Of a stretch of DNA of 64,000 nucleotides, positions 12,371 through 25,347 are shown piece by piece. The stretch's first letter is position 1, and each line of letters starts with the position of its first letter. The position numbers and the translations under genes were made by a program. Origin of the DNA: Adenanthera pavonina (taxonomy: Eukaryota; Streptophyta; Magnoliopsida; Fabales; Fabaceae); assembly GCA_026686845.1 (NCBI GenBank), contig JAIVEN010000013.1, positions 1,756,001-1,820,000 on the forward strand. The letters run 5' to 3'. The notes below the pieces were generated by a model. That model saw nothing but the letters and a program-made list of their open reading frames with translations, was not told the DNA's origin and did no database searches.

Positions 12371-12522
12371 ATTAGTATGAGCTCGCTTAAAGATCTGAGA
12401 TATGTTCTTTTCACCTGTTATATGATATCTCTTATTAAGTTCTCCTTCTTCTTTTTTTAAATTAATTATTTATAGTGACTTTGAGTTAATTTTTTTGAGT
12501 AAATAAAAGTTATTTTCTTATA

Positions 12523-13087
12523 TTACATCATGAAATATGCACAATTTAATTTCTCTATTAATTGGATGAAGTGAAGATGATAATATAGTATTGCCAACAT
12601 TTGGACAAGGATCAAATGGATTAAAATTTTCCAAGTGCATGCTAAACCTTGATCCTTATTCTTCCGCATCCACCTGATTGCTACTTGATAGGATTGCATA
12701 TGGCACATGGACTTGTAGTGGTTGTGATTCGAGATGGCTGTCAATTTTTGCATTTGAAATATGTGCATATAACTCTGCTCTGGTTAGTTGATTTGAATAT
12801 TGCAAATTCATTTGTCACATCCTTTGTATACCATGATTATCTACGAGAATAGATGACTGGTGTCATGGTGGATTTATGTATACCGGACATCTATATACTA
12901 ACTCTGACACAATTTGATTAGGAGAAAGTTGAAGATTTTGCCCAATGACTTGCTTCAATTGAACCAAACTAATATTTGAATTAACACATATCATTCTCAT
13001 ATTGTCTAATTCAAATGTTACACCATGTGGACCAGTACATATCCGTTTGTTTGTATATACGTACACCCACTCTCTTTTACTGTTCAT
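12523..13087 (-). pseudogene. Possible MULE-type transposase N-terminal fragment
   Basis: On the minus strand 13087-12863 is open for 74 codons (MNSKREWVYVYTNKR start, then a PB1-like segment with LVQLKQVIGQNL and VYRCPVYINPP). After stops, related coding-like sequence continues to about 12523 (for example a stretch reading LENFNPFDPCPN). The pattern resembles the N-terminal region of plant Mutator-like (MURA/FAR1-like) proteins as I remember them. It lacks any DDE or SWIM domain and is broken. It lies antisense inside the copia element, so it is probably a nested remnant. Confidence 0.35.
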
Positions 13088-13099
13088 TCTTGTTCCTAT

Positions 13100-15400
13100 T
13101 TTATAGAATCATTTATTATCTATTCATAAACAAGAAATAAATATTAATGCACAAAAAAAAATTAATAACTACACAATAAAAATTTATAGGCTAATAACCT
13201 ATTAACTGTGAAGATATCAAAAATAAAATTCTTTGTTAAAAAATTATACTTCATATAACATGTTATTATTTATTATAGTTCATATAACATGTTATTATTC
13301 CTAACTACAATTTATTTATGCAATTATATAATTTATTTATTATCTTTTAAAACTATAATTATTTGTTCCACTCTTAAATTAATGACTACATTTATTGTAT
13401 AAATTCACATGACAAAATTTAATATATAAAAAAGTATATATCATTTTTTTACATGTCACCTATTTTTATATATTATAATTTTTAGTTTTTCATAAACATA
13501 TTTAAATATATTTAATACAAAGTGTAGATATATAAATTATTCATATATTAATTAAATTTTAAAATTTTTTATAAATCTTAATTAATTTTATATGATTATT
13601 TTTTTAATAAGTTATATACAATAAATTGAATCTATTATTTCATAAATATTTTTAAGCTTTCAATATTTTTATTTTTGTTTAAAATTAAGGATCAATTTCT
13701 TAATGTTTTATATAAAAGTTACGTATGATTACTAAGTGCTTCTAATTTTATAAAATGTTATTTTTTATTATAATTTTATTTTTTAAAAAAATACATTTTA
13801 GATAAATGTACTTATTTTTTTATTAATAAATAAAATTAATTTATTATTTTTTAGACTGTAAGTTTATTAGGTTATATAAAATATATATACATATATATAT
13901 AAAGAACCAAGAACGTGGCTATGTCGGGTCAAGATTATTTTTTATAAAAGTTAAAGATGATAAATATCATAAAAAGTTAGATGTAAAAATATTAAAATTA
14001 CGCTAAACTTTTAAATATCAAAATTATTTTTATACTTGATGGCAAATTTTTTTGAATTTTTATTAATTTATTAGTAAAAGTTTGATTCATGAAAATTGAT
14101 ACTCTTATAATGATATTTTTTTTCCAACAAAATTTTTGTCGTCATTCCAAATTTGAAAAAATTTGCATTCTATTAACCCTAAATCATGTAGTATTAATAT
14201 AAACAAAAAATACAATTTATAAATAAAAAAAGCTTAGAACATCACAAATTCAAAATTGTAATATCAACAAAAGTATACAAAAATAAAGGATTTAAGTAAA
14301 ATAAATATTTTAATAATTAACATCATAAATGAAACAAATAAAAATAAACATATTATAAATGAAACAATAAAAAAATGTTCGCTTCAACTAGCAAAAATAA
14401 TAATATTCTTTACAGCTCTTCTCTCTCTAATTTACTGGCAAATTTAGGACTCTAAAATAATGAATGTGGTATATTTAAAAAAATTAATTAGTTATTATCA
14501 AATAAATATTATATATATAAATGTTAAAATTATATAAAATATAATATATATATATATATATATTTAAATAAATTATATATTTTATAAATGTCTTCTATAA
14601 TATTTTTTTCATTGAACTTACTTTTAAACTTTTTTCTATTTTTTTAATAAAAAAATTGTAATTCACATATCTTAAATCATGTTTTAAGATAAATAAATGG
14701 TACATGTAATAAATAAAAAATTCTACAAAATTATAAACTCATAATAATAAATAAATATAAAAAATAAATTATTTCACCTCAGAAAATGAAAACTAATAGT
14801 GATTTCCTAAATAAATGATAAATATATAACACAAAAATAACAAATGAAAAAATGATTTTACTAAATTAGATTTATGTTTTTCTTACTTTTTTTGTCTCTC
14901 ACCTCCTCTCTCTTTTACTAGCTTAATGTTAATTAATGCACACAGTTAGCTCAATTATAATTTAACCATGGTGTGCAAAATTACAAGATGAATAGGAGTA
15001 TGATTTGAACCCTTATAAAAATACTAATCACTTCTTCTTAAAAATCTAACAACATAATATTATGCAGTAAAATCAAAACAAACTAGATAATTATATTATA
15101 AAATTAGATATATGTAATATTTAACGAAATATATTTACTTGTATTCTAGTATAAAATTTATAGAAAAATGAGTGAAGATCAAGATAGATGTTGTTAAGTA
15201 AAAGATTAAGAAACTAGCTCTTAGCTAAGATTAAACGATCCAACAAATTTTTCTGCTTCAAATAAAGGAAAAGTTTTTTGGCAAGTGAAAAAGTCTGAAG
15301 AGAAGTAACTGAAGTATGAAGACATGAGAGTGAAGAAAAATTCATGATTTGTCGAAATTGAAACATCCTATATAATCAAAACCAATTGTTTTTGTAGTAT
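13100..15400. other. Very AT-rich stretch, no gene
   Basis: A/T homopolymers and TA-rich runs (for example 13880-13903 and 14540-14562). No coding potential or RNA gene recognised in either strand. Confidence 0.6.
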
Positions 15401-15414
15401 TACGAACATCTCCC

Positions 15415-15715
15415 TAATTTCTACAGTTAGCTACACTGATTGATGCAACGTTGTGCCTACAGCGTTGCGTCAACCAACGCTGCATGCAGTAGCATTAAAT
15501 AACTAAACGCTGCTCCATGCAACAATTTTTTTTTTATTTTTTTAATAAAGTAATGCTCCCATGGAGCAATGTTACACTGCTTTATGGCAGCCTAATGCTG
15601 CAGTACCAGTTAAAGGTGATTGCCGTTGCAGTCAAAGTCTGTCCATGACAGACTTGATTATTAGTCTTAGACAGACTTTTTGACTTTTAAAAAGAAGTTT
15701 GTCTGTGACTATTTT
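15415..15715. repeat. GC-richer patch with short palindromes
   Basis: Compositionally distinct patch in AT-rich DNA. It has repeated GCAACG/AACGCTGC motifs (15440-15530) and a perfect 9-bp hairpin AAGTCTGTC-CAT-GACAGACTT (15635-15655), followed by further GACAGACTT/AAGTTTGTCTG copies to about 15710. Possibly a MITE or the terminal part of a DNA transposon. Confidence 0.5.
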
Positions 15716-16036
15716 TTTTTAAATTTACAAATCATAAATATAGATTATGTTTTTAGCAAATTGTGTTTCTCAATGATGATTTCTTTTTTAGCCACTTCTC
15801 ACCAAGGTGGAACACCGGATTACGATTTCTTAAAACTATTGTATATTGGTAAATATTTTTGAGATTGTTGTATATTGGTAAATTTTTTTTGTTATTATAT
15901 TTTGAGCAAAGAGCCTAATTTTGACATAATATTTCCATATGGTTTTTATATTCAGTTTTAGACCTTTACAACATTTTTAGTATTGAAAAATATTTTGAAT
16001 AGAATTATATCATGAATAAAATATGATGGAACCAAA

Positions 16037-17700
16037 ATGAAGCCAACATTGATGATGATTTTTGCATATAATGTAGCGTGTGATGAAACATATGAAAATA
16101 AGAATCATGAATCAAATTCTATTAAAAATTGTAGAGAAAGAGATAATTGGTCAAAATGGAAAGACGCAATTGAGGTAAAATTAAATGTACTTCCAAAGAG
16201 AAAAGTTTTTGGACTTGTAGTCCATATACTTGAAGTTGTGAAGCTAATTGGATATAAATGAGTCTTTGTGCGAAAAGGAAATGATGGTAAAATAGTGAAA
16301 CATAAAGTACAACTTGTTGCACAAAATGATTTCTTAAAGACCTGATATTAATTATTAAAATGCATATTTACCTGTGATGGATGCAACTACTTTTTGTTAT
16401 CTAATTAGTTTAGTAATATTGGAAAAACTTAATTTGCATTTAATGAATATTGTTATAGCCTATTTATATGGTTCACTTGATCATGACATCCATATGAAAC
16501 TCCCTAAAGAATTTAACTTGTCTGAAACATGCAATTCAAGTTCATGAGTAGACTACTAAATTACATTGAATAAATCTTTTTATAGATTAAAACAATCTAG
16601 ACTCGAGTGGTATGATCATCTTGTTGAATGAAGGGTATAAAAATGACCCCTATTTGCCCATGAATCTTCAGGCAAATATTTAGAAATGAGTTTACTATAA
16701 TTGTAGTTTATGTAGACGATTTAAATATTTTTAAGACCCTTAGAGAGCTCCCAAAAGCTATAAATTACTTAAAGAAAGAATTTGAAATGAAAGATTTATG
16801 AAGAACCAAATTTTGTTTTGGTTTACAGATTGAGTATATAAAAAATGAGATTTTGGTGTGTCAAGAAGTCTATATAACAAATGTGATAAAACGATTCTAT
16901 ATGAATAAGTCACATCTATTATGTACCCTAATGGTTATGAGGTCACTAGATATGAACAAAAATCCTTTTAGACCTTGAGAAAATGATGAAGAATTATTTG
17001 GTTCTGAAATACTATATCTCAGTGCAATCAGAGCATTATTGTATCTTATTGGTTATACACGACTATATATATCATTCGCTACTTAATTTATTAGCAAGAT
17101 AAAGTTCTTCACCAACACAAAGACACTAAATTAGGGTTAAGCATATACTTCGCTAATTTAAAGGTGTTATGGATATGTGTTCATTTTATTCGAATGAATC
17201 CAAGTCAAATTTAATTGGTTATGTAGATGTAGGATATTTGTCTTATCCTCATAATGGTTGATTACAAATTCGTTGTGTGTTTACATTTAGTGACGCTACC
17301 ATTTTCTGGCGATCTATGAAACAGATTGTACTAGCCACATCACAAAACCATACCAAAATTTCGGCGTTACATAAGACAAGATGAGAATGTATTTGATTGA
17401 AAGTTTTGATTCAGCATATAGAGACTTGTAGTTTATCTTTAGGAAAAATAATACTAATAGTCTTATATGAAGATAATACTACATAAATTGTCCGAGTAAA
17501 GAAGAGGTACATTAAAAGAGATAAAATAAAACATATTTCACCAAAATTCTTCTTTATTTATGATTTTCAAAATAATAGTGACATAGATATTTAGCAAACA
17601 TGTTTATGTGACAACCTAACAGACCTGTTTACTAAGGCGCTTTCTACTGTATTATTTGAAAGATTCATGTATATTGAACTTCATCAATTTAAGGATCTTA
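16037..17700 (+). pseudogene. Copia pol remnant: reverse transcriptase and RNase H
   Basis: Readable only in fragments across frames. In order: a W..A.E segment followed by GYK and VFVRKGNDGKIVKHK (about 16150-16310), AYLYGSLDHDIHMKLP (about 16455-16510), the catalytic YVDDL at 16709-16723, then RNase H-like pieces (DATIFWRSMKQ near 17290; YEDNTT near 17470). These are the standard motifs of copia-type RT and RNase H. Many stops and frameshifts; no activity is possible. Confidence 0.8.
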
Positions 17701-17909
17701 ATTGATATACGCACTATACTCTTTTTTCCTTAACCATAATTTTTTCTCATTGGGTTTTCTTGGTAAGATTTTTAACAAGGCAATATTTGATAGTGTATAC
17801 AAAGAACGATGTACTCCTTTTCTTCACTAAATTTTTGTCTCACAAGATTTTTCCTAGTAAGTTTTTTTAATGAGGTACATTTTTTGATAATGGACATCCA
17901 AGAGGGGAG

Positions 17910-18170
17910 TGTTATGAAAATTTTGGATATTCATCTAAAAGATTTTCTACCAGGTTATATTTTCCTTTTTATTTTACTTAATTAATTAAAGAATCATTAT
18001 CTTTTATAGGGTTAGGATTCTTGTATAAATACATTCTTGGTGTCTAAATAATAGACATTTTACTTTTGACTCTTCATAATTTGTCTTCTCTCAAATTCTC
18101 CCTATTCTTTGCCTCTATTTTTCTCTTACAAATTCTCTTTATTCTATACTTTATTTACATAACATATTCC
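17910..18170 (+). repeat. Copia 3' LTR
   Basis: Starts TGTTATGAA directly after the AAGAGGGGAG purine tract and is homologous to 12120-12370. It contains TATAAATACA, a plausible promoter core. Confidence 0.7.
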
Positions 18171-19764
18171 AAATTATTATTTTTCATATTTTTTAAAATA
18201 AATAAATAATTTTTTACCTTTTGTTTATATAACAAATATCTGTGATTTTTTGGCCCAAATATCAGTAAATTTTCAACCCATCATTTTTTTGATAAAAAAA
18301 AAAGGAGAAAACAACTTTTCATGTTATTATTTTTTTAACATTAAAACAACTGAAAAGTAATCACTTCCAAGCATAAAAGTTACTGAAAAATCTCATATAG
18401 TGAACCTCACAAAAAAAGATCTCAACTTTAAACGAAAAGAAGAAAAAAGGTGAGACAATATGGTAGAGTTTACTTTATGATATTCTTTCAAATTAAAATA
18501 ATGATAATATTAGAAAAAGATATCATATCTCAATTAAAGGGCAAAATAATGCAGTACTTTAGCAATCCAAATTCATAAGCAATTTCATCTGATCAATGAC
18601 TATATATATAAAGAAAATTGGATCCTCTCTCTCGACACCTTCAAACCTGCTAGTTGTATTTTTATGAGTTATGATCCATTTCTCTTATATGAAAACATTT
18701 AAAAATTGAAAAATATAATAATGATACTACAAATTCAGAAACATCATATTTTTCAGTTATGATACAATAATTATTAGGTATAAAAAAATATGCACCAAAA
18801 TATATATTTTTAAATAATTGAGTATATTTTAAAAAGAAATTATATATTTTTCAGAAAAAGTTGACAATAGTTTATAAGTAACAAGGTTCTTTATAAATTA
18901 TATATTTTATATTGATTGATATTGATATTGATATTGATATATAAAATATAAAAATATAGAAAAATACCTATTTACGAATCATAAATAATTTATTTATTTT
19001 TAAATACTAGTAAATACTCACACAAAATTCATTCTAATTAAATAATATTAATTGCCTCTCTTTATTAAAGTTGTTGGATAGTATGAATGAGTGGAAATTT
19101 GGAAGTTTCGCTAGTGTCCACGTAGTACGAGCCCAAAGCAGGATTAGGCTGACCCTTCCTTTATTTCTTTCTCTTTCCCTTTTTTTTCCCCAAAAGTTGC
19201 GCTTGACCAAAGCAACGGGACTACAAAAATAGACACGGGTCACTCCATATTGATACGTGGATGGTCCCTGCCGTTTTGAATGTTCTTGTTCGGAACTTCG
19301 GATAAGACCCAATTTACCAACATCACTTCAAGATAACCACTACGACGACTAGCACTGTGAACGACTGAAACAAAAACGACACTGCATATCTGCGTCCACC
19401 ACCACTTGCTCTCATGGCCCTAAATGAACAAAAGGCGCAAAATATCCTCTCCAATCAGTGATCCATTCATTATTCCTGTGACAACTTGATATCATCTTGA
19501 CAATGATCCATATTTGTGACTTGGAAGCCAAGCGCTTGACTAATTATGGTATCAATTATTCGACGTGTATCTCCTTCATTAATGCTTATGGTTCCTAGCA
19601 GACCAATCAAAATCTCCTACAAATTCGTATATAATCTTATGTTTAGTTGTAATAATTAAATTACTTAATCTTATAAAGGTTTGAAGTACAATTATGCCAG
19701 ACCAATCATATTGGTATAATTCAGATTTAAAAAGATAAATTGTTACAGTCCCATGACAATGATG
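18171..19764. other. Spacer 3' of the subtilase
   Basis: AT-rich, with a GATATT repeat at 18914-18942. A somewhat GC-richer part (19050-19560) has open frames on the minus strand but no recognisable protein. It may include the subtilase 3' UTR and polyadenylation region. Confidence 0.5.
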
Positions 19765-22700
19765 CTATGTATCTGCATCAAACGGATCAACTACAGTTCG
19801 GACTATCAAAGGTATCCTCACTTCATGCGAGCCATCTTCCCAGAACAGATACCCAAATGAGAAACTACCTTGAACATTGATCTTGGAATAGAAACTAACC
19901 TTGAATTTCAGTTTCTTCTTCTTAGCATTAAACTTCAAGATTGGTGGCTCAACTCTCACGGACACTCCAATCGGTGCAACAACACGAGCAACGTAGGTAG
20001 ATTCCACTGGTCCTACGTTCGTGACCGTTCTTGACACAGTCAATGGTTGCCTCAGCTCAGGAATAGTGATAGAAGGAAGGTTAAGATTGAGCAAGAACTT
20101 GGGAGATCTTTGGCATTTAGTCGGAGATTTTGTCATTAAGGTTATGGCCGTGTCGTTGTACCCCAGAGAACAGAGGAAACGAACGTAATCTGAGATTCCT
20201 AGGTCGTATATGAGACCAGGATTTGTGACTTTGTTGGGATCCACGTGACCACCTCCATAGTCGAATGGATCAGCTTGCTTGTGTGGAGCTCCCTCTGCTC
20301 CAACATATAGGTTGTACTCATTTTTCAATGAAGCTGCATAGAATGGAGTAAAGTAATTAGTTGAATGGGCTGAACTAATTAATTGGCTAGCTTAATCAAT
20401 AATTTCATGTTTGATCCTTAGATATACAATTATGTTAGATAATCATTGGGAGAGTTTTCTTATCTTTGTGATCCTAATATCGGGTGGGTTGATATTAAAA
20501 AAATTAATTGGTTTCACAAATTAATCATTACCTGTAGTGATGAGGGCTGACTTGACAGCAGCTGGGGTCCAAGTAGGACATAAGGATTTGATAAGTGCCA
20601 CAATGCCTGAAACGTGAGGGCAAGCCATTGAGGTTCCTGATTCAATCTTGAAGTTAAGAGAGATGAGCCCATTCGAACTCGCATCAGTTTGCAAGTATTC
20701 AGAAGAAGCAGGTGACCATGCAGCTAGAATATCAACCCCAGGAGCAGCAATGTCAGGCTGCACGTGCACCATATAATATTCATCATAGAGCATATGTGAT
20801 TATTTCTACAATTCTACTCTTGCTAGCTAGCTAGCTAGATTTTCAAAGTATAAGGATTAGGAACTTGGAAGAAGAATATGAGAACCTTCAACACTGAAGG
20901 AGACAGAGAACTTGGTCCTCGCGATGAGAAGAATGCAACTTCTGGAGATATCTGCTGTCCCACAATGGTTTTGGGCTTGCTGAACTTCACTACAGGATTC
21001 CTGTCCATCACCACGTACGCAACTATTTCATCATCTTTAATGCCCCAACTCTTTTTTTTCAAGGGTTAAAAGAAAATTTAAATTCATTTGGTTCTTTCCA
21101 TGCATTATATTTAGGTTTGTAAATAGTATGACTTGTTATAGATTTTATATTTTATATTAAATTAAATATTAATTGATTGATATTGATATTTAAGATATTG
21201 ATAATTTGGACTTTGAAAATAATAATAATAATAATAATGAAAAGAAAACCGCAAGTACTAACCTGGTAGCTTCCATGTATGACAATATGGAAGTTCCAGT
21301 CACAAAGTCAACTGCAGAGTTGGAATACTCCAAGACAAAGAGACATCCTTAGTGGGAAACTGAGCAAATATGAGACCTGAACCTTGGACTTCCGTTACGG
21401 TTCTTATAGCACCCATAGGTGTTCTTTGTGATCCTGATTGGAAACACAAAATTACTTTTCCTTTAGCCAATGTCTCATTCAGGCTTCCTGATTCACAGCT
21501 TCTGTGCAAAATACAATCATCTATACTAAATTAGATCTCATGCATCCGGAGAAAAAATAAAACTATATTTGAGGTCCATTTTTTCTTTTTATACTAACGT
21601 TTTTTTCCTCTATTTCTTTTCAACTATATTATATGTAGTTAATATGTGACAGCAAGAGAATCAGAAGTATTTTTTAGGAAGTCATTTTGCTCTACCTTGC
21701 GCTCTCTGAATCTGAATCTTCAGCTGCTATGTCTTCTCCATACACAATGGGGTAAAACTTGCTCACGCCCGTCCCTGTATATAAACTCTGACCCTATATA
21801 AGGAAAAAAATATCGTTCTGGGTCTGCATACTGCAAAAGGTATAATACTAAGAAGCATGCACACTTGTGAATTGTGACCTCCATTGTCAAAAACCAGATA
21901 TACCCACAAAGAATGTACACATTTAAATGAAAAGAGAGTCATGTCTATATTTGACACGTGGATAATACACGAGGTCATTTTTTTTTCTTAGTAGTGATTG
22001 AATTTGTCATACTGTTTGAGTGTGTGTTTTGTTATGTGTCCATGTTAGTGTACCCTACAAGCACATTTCAAATTACAAGCGTAAATATGAAGTACCTGTA
22101 GAGTTTGATTGTTTCCCAAGGTAAGAATAGAAGGAAAAGCTCTATCAAGAGTGCTGGCAGCCACAGTTATAATCCAAGGAGCAGTGTTTATGACAGTCTG
22201 AGGGTAAGGTCCAGAATTGCCACCAGAACACACCACAGAAATTCCTCTAGCCACAGCATGAAAAGACCCAATGGCCAACACATCCTCAACATAACTAGGA
22301 AGAGGAGGGTAAGATCCAAGAGAAACAGAAAGAACATCAACCCCATCAAATATTGCATCATCAAATGCTGCAAGAAGATCAGCTGAACTGCAAGCTCCAT
22401 TAGACCAGCAGATTTTGTAGATAGCTATGTGAGCTGATGGAGCACCCCCTCTTGCTGATCCTTTGGCTAGTCCCATCAAGCTTGCATTCTCTACTGATAC
22501 TCCTGCTGCTGTTGATGAAGTGTGAGTGCCATGGCCTGCTGCATCTCGTGGCGATAAGTATTCAGATCCATCACTTGTGTTTAGCTTTCCGAATTCAGCT
22601 TCATAACCTTTAAAATACCAGCGAGCACCAATGATTTTCCTGCCATTGTAAGAAATCAGAGTGCTTAAGCTTGGACTGTGACACTGATATGATTCACAAT

Positions 22701-25347
22701 GCAATATGATGAAATATTAAGTAATTCTGTGTAATTCAAAGAGTTGTGTCTAATATGAATGTGGATAGGAACAGAACTTGTTTATCAGACCTATTTTGAA
22801 AATTAATTAGTGCAAGAGTTAATATCTAAAAAAAAAACAATTTGGTTGCATATGAGTTCATTTATGATGTGTTACAAGGATGTCAAACGGATTAACATGC
22901 AATAAATTTTTTATTTTTCAAAGATTTACTCGTGCATTAATTATTTTTGGATACTACAGCTAAATAAGTCAAACAATTTGGGATTTAATTGTTAATTTAG
23001 TCAATCTTTCTTGGTGCCATGCCAAAGAAGAGGAATGAGCAAAAAGTTGTTGTAGCCACTCCTTAATTCCTTATACAGAACAAGCAGGGATAGAAGCTAC
23101 AGGCTTTACTGATAATATAGAAACCTATACAAGTTTATTGTGAAGCTGTAGCCAAACTCTGGTTAAATTCACAGGGTTTTGCAACCTAGTAATTGTGTTT
23201 GAATTTAAGCTCATTGGCCTAAAACTAATCTCAGTCCTATATTACTAAGGTGGGTGAATATACCAGCACACCGATCTCTAACACTTGTAATTTTGATTGA
23301 ATTTATAGCCCCTTTGGATGTTTAAACAGTATCCGACTACATTATGACAATGATCTTTACATTAAAAAAGCATGATATGTATAAAGAAAGTCAACATCAA
23401 AGAGATTAAGAGGGATTGGACTACATTTTAAATCAACCTGTTACAGTGGGAGTGGTTGAAATTCTCTCCTCCTTGGCATATGCCACGCCAACGAGAAGGT
23501 GGATTATCCATATGCTCATCTCTAAAGCTCTCAGACTCAGGCCATATGCCTGCAAAACCAACAATGACAAAATTACAATCCCACTTAATCATATGCAAAT
23601 ACAGAAATTTGCTACTCTATGTGTTTGATTGATCCCACTCATTTAGTTATTAATCCAAATGGTTTGGTTTAGTTGGTTCATATGGTTATGGACTATGAAG
23701 CACCGAAACTTCGGCAGATTTATGTTTGTTTTAGACACATGATTGATGCTCATATTAAGTGCGGCACGGCACTTTTAATTATTTATAGAAACATCAGATT
23801 TGGTTGGTGTCTATATGTTAGTAAGTTGGGACCTTTGATACAGACCAGTGTCCAAGATGCCGATGATGGCGCCTCTGCCAGATTGACTCTTTGAAAGAAT
23901 TCCATTCACAATATCTGGCTTTACCCTCATGAAATCCCAGCTTCTAGTTGTGTGCACACTGAGAATTCTATTTGGAATCACGTGAACAACTCCTGGAAAA
24001 TCTGCATGAATTGAACTATTACATTTGTTAGGAGAAGAGCACTTATTCTGTACTTAAGATGGTCCAGGAAAGAGATTCTGTCCGTACAAAATTCATAGCA
24101 GTCCTAATCATAATTAGAAAAAATAAAGAGTACTACTTAAAGTAAGAAGGAATCATAGGTAATTAATATAATCTTCTTATGTCTCCAACTGGACCACAGA
24201 TTTAAGAAAAGACTTCACCAAACCTCAGAAGGTGTATTCAAGTGTTTTCCAACTGTGTGTAAAGAACGCAAAGCCAACGTGATTCTTCAGAATGATGATA
24301 GGTAACATAACTCATATAGGGAAAGTCTTATTAATTGTTCGTTCAAATTTACTTGTAATAAACGTCACTATCATGCACATAGTTCTGGTACTTATCACCA
24401 GAATTTATGGGCAAATTAATGATGCCAACAAGAAAGCCAGACAGCTATACTAATCTGATCTCAACATTTTCTATTTCATCCTTAGTTCCCACTAAGAAAA
24501 AATAAAAATTGAGTGAAAAGGCTTTTTTACTATTGATCTTTATGTTGATTTATGAATCCAAACAGGGTCATACCTGCAATGAGCTTAGCTTGAGACTGAC
24601 TTAAAACTGCAGCAAATCCTGAAAACCCATGTTTGTAACTGTACAGAATGGAATTCCTTGCGGCTCTTTTGCTGTCAAGAATAATAAAGATAACAGATTA
24701 TCAGTTTTATTTAACTGTTATTACAATTCTTCAAAGACATACTTGTCTATTTATGATTGAGTTAATATTTAAGCGGCTAAGTCTATACAAGAATCTATAT
24801 TCAACAATGCGCAGGTGGGTAAACTCTCAAAATGTGTTCACTTGCAGAGGCACCAAGAAAAACTCTTAAAATGCCAGATGGACTCTCAAAGCAATTAAAC
24901 ACGTCAATTTGTAAACTCAGCATGAAAACAGAAGAGAGAAGGATTACTTGAACCTTGATACTGGTTATTCTCAATTGATTAATTAATTTATTTATTTTAA
25001 ATCACTATAAAAAAGAAGAAGGAATTGAAAACCTTCCGAGAATGTTCGAGAGTATGTCAAGGTGGGAGTCTTCAGGTAGGTGGTGTTCATTGTGGCTCCA
25101 GCTTCTGTCTCCCATGTACACAATATGAACCTGTGGGGGGAAAAACCCAGAAAAGAAGACATGAGAACAAACAAAAACTGAAGCTGCTGCTTTGGGAAAA
25201 AAAGCGAGAAAGAGAAAACCCAGAAGGCCATAGAACAAGAGGACTAGGAGAACTCACATTGCGTAACTCAGAAGCTACAAGGAAGCAAGATGCTAGCAGA
25301 GCAAGAAGCATCAAACCCATGCTAATTAAATCCCAAGCTCGCGCCAT
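19765..25347 (-). pseudogene. SBT3-type subtilisin-like protease, one-base frameshift
   Basis: Eleven exons (high to low): 25258-25347, 25033-25130, 24574-24671, 23846-24001, 23438-23549, 22096-22639, 21696-21793, 21263-21501, 20886-21000, 20532-20757, 19765-20333, all GT-AG and in phase apart from one site. Total 2345 nt, one short of 782 codons. Exon 1 gives a signal peptide; exons 2-4 the I9 propeptide (VHIVYMGDRSW, SYKHGFSGFAA); then the triad: Asp in GILDTG (about residue 146), His in GHGTHTS (221), oxyanion Asn in SGGNSGP (326) and Ser in GTSMACPHVSG (about 560); a PA-like insert and a C-terminal fibronectin-III-like domain. Such enzymes act in the apoplast. In exon 8 the family pattern IP..QVDF reads IPTLQLTL then TGA (21300-21302): a single base is missing near 21308-21316. 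Either a recent pseudogene or a consensus error. Confidence 0.85.
21218..21238. repeat. AAT microsatellite in a subtilase intron
   Basis: Seven AAT units in the intron between the exons at 20886-21000 and 21263-21501. Confidence 0.85.

Larger units (their letters stand above)
12120..18170 (+). mobile_element. Degenerate Ty1/copia LTR retrotransposon
   Basis: Two homologous, clearly diverged flanking repeats (about 12120-12370 and 17910-18170) in direct orientation bracket a decayed copia pol region. An AAGAGGGGAGT purine tract (about 17900-17910) directly precedes the 3' LTR, as a polypurine tract should. The sequence after the 5' LTR, ATTAGTATGAGCTCGC, resembles decayed primer sites of plant copia elements. 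The middle (13.1-16.0 kb) is AT-rich with no readable gag, so other insertions or heavy loss have occurred. Non-autonomous and old. Confidence 0.7.

Noticed and set aside
19034..19312. 92-codon minus-strand frame downstream of the subtilase
   Set aside because: Basic, low-complexity translation without recognisable domains; more likely 3' non-coding sequence.
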